64,000 bases of DNA, from assembly GCA_937880755.1 (NCBI GenBank), contig CALGRX010000017.1:124001-188000 (forward strand), given 5' to 3'. The position numbers and the translations under genes were made by a program. This stretch comes from an uncultured Clostridia bacterium. Lineage in GTDB: Bacteria > Bacillota > Clostridia > Christensenellales > UBA3700. Below the pieces are notes generated by a model. That model saw only the letters and a list, made by a program, of their open reading frames with translations. It was not told the DNA's origin and did not search any database. This document shows positions 28,347 through 35,219 of this stretch, in pieces. Numbering within the stretch: position 1 is the stretch's first letter; each line of letters starts with the position of its first letter.

Positions 28347-28810
28347 CTAATCAAAAAACTAAATTATTTGCAATAATTGCCTTACTTTGCATTCTTATTT
28401 TGACTTCGGCTTTTGTTTGTTGTATCAACGAAAGCGTCGTAGCCGAACAAGATGATAAAGATTCGAGCGCTTTTGGATTATTTACCAACATATCCGTTGA
28501 TATAAGCGGAAGTAACGGAGTAATAACAGCTACGGCAAAGAATGAATTTACTCTAGGCTATTCTACTATTCCTACTTACGTTAGACTATATTGTAGCGAG
28601 AGCCCACAGCAAAGTTATAGCAACATGACGTTGAAAAGTGAAGCGTACGTATCTGACCTAGATATCGGCAAGACGCTTATCACGACTTGTTCCACCCAAG
28701 GACAAACGTTGTATTGGAAGGCGGTGGTCGTATACAAAAAGGATAGTAGCGATTGGAAAACGATTGAGACGGCAAGTATTCTTTTTGACGGTAACGGCAA
28801 CAAAGTATAA
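28343..28810 (+). CDS. Small secreted protein of unknown function
   Basis: 155 residues with a signal peptide (TKLFAIIALLCILILTSAF, then a likely cleavage near VVA/EQ); VCC at 31-33 could alternatively be a weak lipobox. The mature ~115 residues look beta-rich (alternating Ser/Thr/Tyr strands), resembling in style the small single-domain secreted beta-sandwich proteins often annotated DUF6147-like, but I cannot assign a family. ATGA overlap with the XRE gene means the two are translated together. Three 21-bp repeats follow 10 nt after the stop. Confidence 0.7.
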   Translation: MTNQKTKLFAIIALLCILILTSAFVCCINESVVAEQDDKDSSAFGLFTNISVDISGSNGVITATAKNEFTLGYSTIPTYVRLYCSESPQQSYSNMTLKSEAYVSDLDIGKTLITTCSTQGQTLYWKAVVVYKKDSSDWKTIETASILFDGNGNKV

Positions 28811-28819
28811 TGGCTAATT

Positions 28820-28882
28820 ATTTTTGCAAAAATGCAAGTAATTTTTGCAAAAATGCAAGTAATACTTGACAAAATGCAAGAA
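28820..28882. repeat. Three tandem 21-bp iterons
   Basis: Bases 28820-28840 and 28841-28861 are identical 21-mers (last 20 bases TTTTTGCAAAAATGCAAGTA); 28862-28882 is a diverged third copy with ACTTGACAAAATGCAAG. A single unit of the third type also lies at 27718-27738 upstream of the XRE gene. The 21-bp period puts each copy on the same face of the helix, and the junction of copies 2 and 3 forms the palindrome CAAGTAATACTTG (28856-28868). Confidence 0.8.
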
Positions 28883-28890
28883 ATGCTTTC

Positions 28891-28919
28891 TTGGCAAAAG
28901 ACAAAGACTGTGTTATTTT
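28891..28919 (+). promoter_or_regulatory. Promoter downstream of the iterons
   Basis: TTGGCA (28891-28896), 17-nt spacer, extended -10 TGtTATTTT (hexamer 28914-28919). It would transcribe the disrupted secreted-protein gene and the 49-residue membrane peptide. Confidence 0.6.
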
Positions 28920-28971
28920 AGTTGTAAGAAGCGATTTATCGCTTAACAAATAAATTAAGGAGAATTATTTT

Positions 28972-29507
28972 ATGAAATAACTATTCTTAACAATGGTCTT
29001 AATACTAGTTGTATGCAGTTTTTGTCTATTTCCGATAAAAAATATGAAACACAAGTATGGGTAAGTTGGAATAGTATGCCGGCATATAGATTAGTAGACG
29101 TCTTAGCCATTACTGCAAGCAATAACTCGGTATACGGCTCTCAACAAGAGCGTTTTGGTAATGCAACGTTATATTATACCGATCCTAATGGGAATGATAG
29201 CGAAGAGTATGAGTTATACAGTAACACATCTAACAACATTTTGTCAGAGTATTCCAATTATAATTTTGCAATGAAAATAGATTTACCATATAATAATAGT
29301 GCATTAGAAAAATATTATACATCAATGTTTTTTATATTAGGTACTACTATATATAATGAAGGACTGTTTAACGTATATAGTGCTTATGGACATAAATATA
29401 TTGCGATGACGGCACAAATATCTACTAGTCCCGGTGTCGCAATTGAATTTAAAGGTTTAACAACGAATTATAGTGGTATTATGTTATCTAATTCTGCAGC
29501 ACAGTGA
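28972..29507 (+). pseudogene. Disrupted secreted-protein gene (stop at codon 3, frameshift at an A6 run)
   Basis: AAGGAG (28957-28962) precedes ATG 28972, but codon 3 is TAA (ATG AAA TAA). Beyond it the same frame reads a perfect signal-peptide core (LFLTMVLILVVCSFCLF). At the A6 tract 29037-29042 the frame must shift by -1 to enter the long downstream frame (KYETQVWVSWNSMPAYR...), which runs to TGA at 29505-29507. The downstream frame has an ATG at 29013, but it has no ribosome site and would give a protein without an export signal. Hence two lesions in a former secreted protein of ~175 residues. Base composition is AT-rich with T-ending codons, unlike the host genes, suggesting acquisition. 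No family recognised. Slippage at A6 could repair the shift but not the stop. Confidence 0.65.
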
Positions 29508-29518
29508 AGGAGGTTAAT

Positions 29519-29668
29519 ATGGAAGATAAGGATATCAAGCAAATTGTTCAAGAAGTGCTAAAGGCACAAAAGAAAAACGTATTTTGGCAAAAGGTGCTAA
29601 GCGGTGCGCTCGTCGCAATAATCTTCTTGTTGATAGTAGGGTTGTTGTGTATTACGGAGACTATATAG
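29519..29668 (+). CDS. 49-residue single-pass membrane peptide
   Basis: AAGGAGG, 5 nt upstream, introduces ATG 29519; the frame ends at TAG 29666-29668. The product starts MEDKDIKQIVQEVLK, a charged amphipathic helix, then has a basic region (KAQKKNVFWQK) and one hydrophobic helix (about 28-45, GALVAIIFLLIVGLLC). The ribosome site overlaps the end of the disrupted secreted-protein gene, so the two form one transcription unit, closed by the terminator at 29711. It may be an immunity, sensor or holin-like membrane peptide for the secreted partner; family not recognised. Confidence 0.65.
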   Translation: MEDKDIKQIVQEVLKAQKKNVFWQKVLSGALVAIIFLLIVGLLCITETI

Positions 29669-29710
29669 CCAACGCATAAAATAGACATTATTTCATTATT
29701 TTTTCCTCTA

Positions 29711-29746
29711 AAAAGAGCAAGCGGGATTAGACGTTTGCTCTTTTTT
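29711..29746. terminator. Bidirectional terminator between convergent genes
   Basis: AAAAGAGCAA (29711-29720) pairs with TTGCTCTTTT (29735-29744); T run on the + strand, and the mirrored A run gives T's on the - strand. It serves the membrane peptide (+) and the SDR gene (-). Confidence 0.8.
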
Positions 29747-29791
29747 ATTGATTATGGGGTAATAACTTTGGGGACCAATTTAGAAAGCTTT

Positions 29792-30523
29792 TTAAGTATT
29801 CCAACCGCCGTTGATTGATAGCACTTGTCCGTTGATATAGCTAGATTCGTCGCTTGCCAGCCACAACACCGCCTTGGCTATATCTTCGGCACGCCCTATC
29901 CTTTGACAAGGTATATCGTCTATTATATTCTGCACGTCGCTTGTACTTAGGCGAGCGTTCATATCCGTATCTATTATGCCGGGGGCGATGCAGTTGACCC
30001 TGATACCGTTGTAGCCGAGCTCTTTTGCCATTGCCTTGCTAAATGCAATTACGCCTCCCTTGGTTGCAGAGTAGACGGCTTCGCAAGAACCGCCTATCTC
30101 GCCCCATATCGAGGAAATATTGACGATATTGCCCGACTGATTGGAGAGCATACCTATAGCGACTTTTTGGGTCATTACGATTGTGCCCGTGAGATTGACG
30201 GCAATAGTATCGTTGATTTGCTCGATAGGCATATCTATGAGCAGTCCGCTAGCAGATACTCCCGCGTTGTTGACGAGTAGGTCAACTTTGCCCCATCTAT
30301 CAAGGGTAAACCTAACGAGTGCCTCTGCTTGCGCCTCGTCGGATACGTCTGCCTTGTAGCATACTGCCGATAGCCCTTGTGTCGTCAGCTCGTCGACAAG
30401 TGCCTTGGCTTGGTCTTCCGAGTGGTTGTAATTGATGACCACGTTGTAGTCGTTTTGGGCAAGAAGGGTGGCGATTGCTTTGCCTATGCCCCTACTTGCT
30501 CCCGTAATAATTGCCGTTTTCAT
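29792..30523 (-). CDS. Short-chain dehydrogenase/reductase, FabG-like
   Basis: 243 residues with the classical SDR set: nucleotide-binding TGASRGIG (7-14), NNAG (85-88), catalytic Ser138, Tyr151 and Lys155 in ISSIWGEIGGSCEAVYSATK, and PGIIDTDM after the active site. NADP preference is suggested by the Asn/His-containing loop after beta-2. It acts in the cytosol on a carbonyl/hydroxyl substrate; it resembles 3-oxoacyl-ACP reductase but stands alone, not in a fatty-acid cluster, so the substrate is unknown. Divergent to the DEAD-box gene with interleaved promoters; predicted leaderless. Confidence 0.88.
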   Translation of the reverse strand: MKTAIITGASRGIGKAIATLLAQNDYNVVINYNHSEDQAKALVDELTTQGLSAVCYKADVSDEAQAEALVRFTLDRWGKVDLLVNNAGVSASGLLIDMPIEQINDTIAVNLTGTIVMTQKVAIGMLSNQSGNIVNISSIWGEIGGSCEAVYSATKGGVIAFSKAMAKELGYNGIRVNCIAPGIIDTDMNARLSTSDVQNIIDDIPCQRIGRAEDIAKAVLWLASDESSYINGQVLSINGGWNT

Positions 30524-30529
30524 ACTACA

Positions 30530-30558
30530 ATTATAACCAACTAGTTGAAGAAAAGCAA
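30530..30558 (-). promoter_or_regulatory. Promoter of the SDR gene (leaderless layout)
   Basis: On the minus strand TTGCTT (30553-30558), 17-nt spacer, TATAAT (30530-30535), then six nt to the ATG ending at 30523. No Shine-Dalgarno site. It is interleaved with the + strand promoter at 30545-30573. Confidence 0.65.
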
Positions 30559-30573
30559 CTTTTGGTGTATATT
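30545..30573 (+). promoter_or_regulatory. Promoter of the DEAD-box gene (leaderless layout)
   Basis: TTGAAG (30545-30550), 17-nt spacer, TATATT (30568-30573), six nt to ATG 30580. No Shine-Dalgarno site; the family N-terminus supports this start. Confidence 0.65.
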
Positions 30574-30579
30574 ATACGT

Positions 30580-32220
30580 ATGAATAATTTTTTTGAAGAG
30601 ATAAATATAGACAATAATATCGTCAGAGCTTTGAATGAACACGGCATAGTTGAACCGACGCCCATTCAGAGGGATATTATTCCGCTTGCTATGCAGGGGG
30701 GTGACGTGGTAGGTCAAGCGCCCACGGGTACGGGCAAGACGCTTGCTTTTGTTTTGCCTATTCTGAATAGCGTTGATAGAGAGGAGGACGCCACCCAAAT
30801 TATGGTCTTGTGTCCTACGAGAGAATTGGTTATGCAAATATGCGCCGTATTTAGCGACACCCTCAAGTATACCGAGAAGATACGAGTTGCGGGACTATAC
30901 GGCGGACAAAATATCCAACGCCAACTTATGTTTTTGAGGAAGAAACCTCAAATCGTCGTCGGTACGGTGGGTAGAGTGTTAGACCATATAGACCGAAAAA
31001 CTCTAAAATTAGGCAAAATCAAAACGCTCGTGCTCGACGAGTGCGATGAAATGTTCGATATGGGATTTAGAAAAGATATAGAGAGCATTATGTCGTTATG
31101 TCCGATGGACTGTCAAAAGATGCTCTTTTCGGCAACTATTCCAACCGAAATCAAGTCGCTCATAGACCAAAGACTTTATACTCCCAAATATGTCAAAGCA
31201 ACGATAGACGGCGAAAATACGCCTAAAATCGAACAAAAGTATACGGTAGTCAAGGATAGTCAACGAGTAGGATATCTACTACAAATCATAGACGATAACA
31301 ACTACGATAGAGTCATAATCTTTTGCAATACCAAAAAGCGCGCGGACAAGCTTGGAGAGGCGCTTGCCAAAAAGCGTAGAAACGCAGTAGTATTGCACGG
31401 CGACCTTAAGCAGTCGCAAAGAACGGCTATGATGAAGCAGTTTAGGAGCGGACGAGTCGAGATGCTCATAGCCACCGACGTGGCGGCAAGGGGAATAGAC
31501 GTGGACGACGTGCAAGCGATATTCAACTTCGACCCGCCAACCACGCCCGACTTTTACGTGCACCGTATAGGAAGAACGGCAAGAGCGAGCAAGGGCGGTG
31601 CAGCCTACACTTTCGTTGACGGCGACCAAACGGCGAATATCCCGCTATATCAAAAGGCAACCAACAACGCCTTGCAGTATATGGAGATGAATGGGGACGT
31701 TGACAGCTTTACGTTGCCTAAGGACAGTTCCAATCGTCTAAATCGCGAATGTGTAGAAGCCAACGTATCGAGATTTTTCGTCAACGTGGGCAAAAAGGAT
31801 ATGCTAGATAAGGATACCATAGTCAAGCTAATTACCACCAAGACCGCTATCAAAATATACGAGATAACCGACGTCAAACTGAGAGATACCTACGGATTCG
31901 TAGAAGTAGTCAAGGGCAAGGAGGGCGAACTTAAAAAACTCGAAGGTATGACGATCGGCAAGCGAAAATTGACTATAGAAGAAGCCGACAAGGAGAAGAT
32001 GCAAAAGCCGTCTAAAGAGGGCAAGAGCGATTATAAGTACAAAAAGTCTACCAAAGACGAAAAGAGAGATTACCAATCTCGCAAAAGGGTAGGCAAAGTT
32101 GGCGATAAGGGAGCAAAAAAGAGAAACGGTAAGGACGTGAGAGAAGTCAAAGGCATCAAAGGAAGTGCCAAGGGCGCGCGAGATACCAAGTCCAAGTACC
32201 CGTCCAAAAAGAGATATTGA
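30580..32220 (+). CDS. DEAD-box RNA helicase with DbpA-type RNA-binding domain and basic tail
   Basis: 546 residues. Q-motif Gln30 (PTPIQ), Walker A APTGTGKT (47-54), motif Ia PTREL, motif II VLDECDE (DECD instead of DEAD, 153-156), motif III SAT (184-186), then motifs IV-VI in FCNTKKRAD, ATDVAARGIDV and HRIGRTAR. Residues ~395-475 match the DbpA/YxiN RNA-binding domain (RFFVNVGKKD...), which in that family targets the enzyme to 23S rRNA; the last ~70 residues are a Lys/Arg/Gly-rich tail. Role: ATP-dependent RNA remodelling, probably in large-subunit assembly. A longer upstream frame would run into the divergent promoter region, and the ATG at 30580 fits the family start. Confidence 0.9.
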   Translation: MNNFFEEINIDNNIVRALNEHGIVEPTPIQRDIIPLAMQGGDVVGQAPTGTGKTLAFVLPILNSVDREEDATQIMVLCPTRELVMQICAVFSDTLKYTEKIRVAGLYGGQNIQRQLMFLRKKPQIVVGTVGRVLDHIDRKTLKLGKIKTLVLDECDEMFDMGFRKDIESIMSLCPMDCQKMLFSATIPTEIKSLIDQRLYTPKYVKATIDGENTPKIEQKYTVVKDSQRVGYLLQIIDDNNYDRVIIFCNTKKRADKLGEALAKKRRNAVVLHGDLKQSQRTAMMKQFRSGRVEMLIATDVAARGIDVDDVQAIFNFDPPTTPDFYVHRIGRTARASKGGAAYTFVDGDQTANIPLYQKATNNALQYMEMNGDVDSFTLPKDSSNRLNRECVEANVSRFFVNVGKKDMLDKDTIVKLITTKTAIKIYEITDVKLRDTYGFVEVVKGKEGELKKLEGMTIGKRKLTIEEADKEKMQKPSKEGKSDYKYKKSTKDEKRDYQSRKRVGKVGDKGAKKRNGKDVREVKGIKGSAKGARDTKSKYPSKKRY

Positions 32221-32253
32221 AAAATAGACGCTACTCATTAGCGTCTATTTTGA
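32221..32253 (+). terminator. Terminator of the DEAD-box gene
   Basis: AAAATAGACGC (32221-32231) and GCGTCTATTTT (32241-32251) form a perfect 11-bp stem with a U-rich end; A's on the other side make it usable in both directions. Confidence 0.8.
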
Positions 32254-32267
32254 TAACTTAATTAGTC

Positions 32268-32293
32268 AAAAAGTCGATACGTATCGACTTTTT
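32268..32293. terminator. 26-bp perfect palindrome with core TCGATACGTATCGA
   Basis: Five A's, GTCGATACGTATCGAC, five T's, perfect over 13-bp arms. It lies between the convergent DEAD-box and potD genes and would terminate potD transcription on the minus strand. Same core as 27597-27624. Confidence 0.65.
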
Positions 32294-32299
32294 ATTGTT

Positions 32300-33589
32300 T
32301 TAGGCGTTGAGAACGTTTGCCCAAACGCTATCTATGATTTTGGTGTTTTCTTCGCCAAAGTCTGACATAACTCCGCATCTTTTTACAACGTCAAGAGATG
32401 GGAATTGCGCGGGGTCTACGATAATGCTCTTAGCTTGTTCGCTGAGTTCTCCGCCAAAGAAGTAACTGAGGTCGGAAGCGTCGTAGTCTTCCTCGGTGTA
32501 TGCCACGAAGTTGTCGTTGTCGTCGTAGTAACCTTGGCACCAATCAAAGGTTGCTTGGGTTGCCACGCAGGAGGTATATCCAATCCATTCCATATTTTCG
32601 ATAGCGATATCTTCTTGGCACAAGAAGTTGATCCAAAGGTTGGCGGCAACGGTGTTTTTAGCGTACTTAGGGATAGCCCAGCAGTCCACCCAAACGTTGG
32701 AGCCTTCTTGAGGTACGTAGTAGTCGAGACTTCTTGAAATTCCCAATTCTTCTTGCAATTCGCCCATAGAATAGATTGCGTCGCCCGACCATTGCAGAGC
32801 CATATCGACTTTGCCTTCGATGATATCGGACTTGCCCTCGTCGGTCTCGTAACCGCACTTGACGTTTTGCTTTTGCCATACGAGAGATTGTTGAACGGCG
32901 CTCGCCTTGGCGACGTTGTTGAGAGCTTGCTCAGGGGTGATATTAGCGTCAAAGTTGGCAGAAGATTGATTGCAGAAAGTGTAGATTGCGCCTACTGCGT
33001 AGGTATCGCGAACGCTCTTTTTCATATTGACTCTGTTTTTATAAGCCGTATCCCATAGAGCGCCCCAACCCTTTGACTCGAGGTATTCGAGAGAGACTGC
33101 GTCGGTTGCGTACACGATACCCATAGTGCCCCACATATAAGGGGTGGAGTACTTGCCGCTTGGGTCGTAGGTGAAGTTGTTGACGGTGTTGTCAAGGAAG
33201 TACTTCGAGATGTTGACCTTGCGATAGTCTTGGATAGGGTTGCCGTCTTGGTCGTTGCCAAGCGGAGATTGCTCGAGGAGCAATTCTTCTCTAAGCATTC
33301 TCTCAATCATATAGTCGGAGGCGCAGATAACGTCGTAGTCGGACTTTTTGATAGCGACTTTGGAGTGCATAGTCTCGTTGGTGTCGTACTCGTCGTAGAC
33401 GATAGAGATTTGTTTGCCCGTGACGGACTTGTAATATTCTTTGAATTGGTCGATGACGTCTTCTCCGATATATTCGGCGCAGTTGTAGATTTTGAGGGTG
33501 TCCTCACGGGAGGTACAAGCACTCAACGTCGGCATACTTACGGCTAAGAGCATAACCGCAATCAACGCGATACAAAGTTTTTTCTTCAT
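32300..33589 (-). CDS. potD: Spermidine/putrescine-binding lipoprotein (PotD-like)
   Basis: 429 residues, lipobox LSAC (Cys25) after a typical signal peptide. The mature protein starts LKIYNCAEYIGEDVIDQFKEYY, as in polyamine-binding proteins, with YDVICASDYMIERM, NVWVDCWAIPKYAKN and an aspartate-rich pocket region. It captures polyamines outside the membrane and delivers them to the permease. The ATG overlaps the end of the permease gene by 4 nt (ATGA). Last gene of the four-gene ABC unit; the palindrome at 32268 follows. Polyamine specificity is inferred from family resemblance and the complete potABCD order. Confidence 0.9.
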   Translation of the reverse strand: MKKKLCIALIAVMLLAVSMPTLSACTSREDTLKIYNCAEYIGEDVIDQFKEYYKSVTGKQISIVYDEYDTNETMHSKVAIKKSDYDVICASDYMIERMLREELLLEQSPLGNDQDGNPIQDYRKVNISKYFLDNTVNNFTYDPSGKYSTPYMWGTMGIVYATDAVSLEYLESKGWGALWDTAYKNRVNMKKSVRDTYAVGAIYTFCNQSSANFDANITPEQALNNVAKASAVQQSLVWQKQNVKCGYETDEGKSDIIEGKVDMALQWSGDAIYSMGELQEELGISRSLDYYVPQEGSNVWVDCWAIPKYAKNTVAANLWINFLCQEDIAIENMEWIGYTSCVATQATFDWCQGYYDDNDNFVAYTEEDYDASDLSYFFGGELSEQAKSIIVDPAQFPSLDVVKRCGVMSDFGEENTKIIDSVWANVLNA

Positions 33590-34413
33590 TTTTTGTAAGC
33601 TCCTTGTTTTGAAGTTTTATTTTTCGGTTTGCGGTTGATAAGAGCCATCAAACCGAGGATTACCACGAATATTATTGACGACAAAGCTCTCATAGATGCA
33701 GGCAGGGATTTTTTGCCGTGAGCTTTGAGGTAAATGAGTGTCGACAACGTTTGAAAACCGTCGATATTGAATTGGGTGATGACGAAGTCGTCTATCGACA
33801 AAGTAAAGGACATCACGAAGCCCATCAATATGCCCGGCAGTATGTCGGGGATAACTACCTTCCACAAGGCTTGAGTAGGCGTGCAACCAAGGTCGAGAGC
33901 GGCTTCGTAAATCTTGTTGTCGCTCTGCTTGAGTCTTGGCAACACGTTGAGTATGACGTAAGGCGTGCAAAAGGTGACGTGAGCCAAGATAACGTTGAGC
34001 ATTTGCACTTCTCCGTCGAGTTGGATAAAGGTGCGCAAAATGCCAAAGAGCAGTACCAAAGAAACGGCGGTAACTATCTCGCTGTTGACCATAGGAATTT
34101 GGTTGATATTGGTTATGACGGCCTTTGCCTTCTTCGACCTAATAGAGTTGATACCGATTGCAGCCATAGTGCCGAGCAGAGTAGAAATCAAACTAGCCGA
34201 TACGCCGATGATGGCGGTGTTGCGCAAAGCCTCGAATATGGCGGTGCTGTCTCTACCCGTAAATAATTCTTTGTAAGCGTCGAAGCTAAATCCGCCCCAA
34301 GAACTAAAAGACGGCGTGTTGGTAAAGGAGAAGATTATCATCCACAATATTGGCAGATATAAAAACACCAATACTAGTGCAAACAAGCATTTGACGAGTA
34401 TTTTCTTTACCAT
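33586..34413 (-). CDS. potC: Polyamine ABC transporter permease (PotC-like)
   Basis: 275 residues with about six transmembrane segments. The EAA loop reads YEAALDLGCTPTQALWKVVIPDILPGILMG, the contact site for the ATPase. It pairs with PotB to form the membrane channel. Start overlaps the potB end by 7 nt, and the gene's stop overlaps the potD start by 4 nt, so all four genes are translationally coupled. Confidence 0.92.
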   Translation of the reverse strand: MVKKILVKCLFALVLVFLYLPILWMIIFSFTNTPSFSSWGGFSFDAYKELFTGRDSTAIFEALRNTAIIGVSASLISTLLGTMAAIGINSIRSKKAKAVITNINQIPMVNSEIVTAVSLVLLFGILRTFIQLDGEVQMLNVILAHVTFCTPYVILNVLPRLKQSDNKIYEAALDLGCTPTQALWKVVIPDILPGILMGFVMSFTLSIDDFVITQFNIDGFQTLSTLIYLKAHGKKSLPASMRALSSIIFVVILGLMALINRKPKNKTSKQGAYKK

Positions 34414-35219
34414 AATCCACCTCCCGAAGAAGCGTTGTCCTTGTCGTACTTGTTGACGACAATCATAGATATACCGATGACTATCAAGATAATAAAGGAC
34501 ATCGCGCTGGCAACGTTGAGACTGTTGACTACTTGCAAGTCGATAAAGTCACCTATGAGGCTGATTTTGTTGCCACTGAGCAGTCCCGATATGGCAAAGG
34601 TGGTGATAGTCGGCATAAATACCATCGTAATTCCGCTAAGCACTCCCGGGAGGGAGAGAGGAAGCGTCACTTTGACGAAGGCTTTGCGAGGCGAAGCGCC
34701 GAGGTCTGCGGCACCTTCCAGCAAAGACGGATCAATCTTGGATATGGTGGTATAGATAGGCATTATCATAAAAGGCAAGTAGTTGTATACCATACCGAAT
34801 ATTACAGTGCCCATACCGAGGTCGACTTCCATTGCCTCGAACATCGCTTTGGTGGCGAGGGTGCGCAAGAGGAAGTTGATCCACATAGGCAACATAAAGA
34901 GCATTACGAGCACGGGGCTTTTGTTATACTTTTTGTCGGCGAGGAAGAGCGCAACGGGGTAGCCTACAGCCAAGCAAATGAGAGTGGTCAGCAGTCCCAC
35001 GTATATAGAACGGGTGAGCATTTGCACGCTGGACGGGCTAAAAATCGTCTTGTAGTTGTCAAAGGTAAAGCTCCAAGACAGCGAGCCGTCGCTTCTCGTC
35101 TCGCAAAAAGAGTAGAGTAGCAAAATCAACAGTGGTAATATGACGAATATCGCCATAAATACCACGTAAGGAATTGCCAAATATTTGCGAGTAAATCCGC
35201 TAAGTTTTCTCTTTTTCAT
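34407..35219 (-). CDS. potB: Polyamine ABC transporter permease (PotB-like)
   Basis: 270 residues, about six transmembrane segments, with the EAA loop LEGAADLGASPRKAFVKVTLPLSLPGVLSG. The N-terminus is basic (MKKRKLSGFTRKYLAIPY). It forms the heterodimeric permease with the neighbouring PotC and overlaps the potA stop by 4 nt (ATGA). Confidence 0.92.
   Translation of the reverse strand: MKKRKLSGFTRKYLAIPYVVFMAIFVILPLLILLLYSFCETRSDGSLSWSFTFDNYKTIFSPSSVQMLTRSIYVGLLTTLICLAVGYPVALFLADKKYNKSPVLVMLFMLPMWINFLLRTLATKAMFEAMEVDLGMGTVIFGMVYNYLPFMIMPIYTTISKIDPSLLEGAADLGASPRKAFVKVTLPLSLPGVLSGITMVFMPTITTFAISGLLSGNKISLIGDFIDLQVVNSLNVASAMSFIILIVIGISMIVVNKYDKDNASSGGGLW

Noticed and set aside
28820..28882. CRISPR array
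   Set aside because: The 21-bp repeats are directly tandem with no spacers and no cas genes nearby; they look like operator iterons.
30580..32220. DECD in place of DEAD in the helicase as a sign of inactivity
   Set aside because: Asp-Glu-x-Asp is the functional requirement; DECD is a known active variant and all other motifs are intact.
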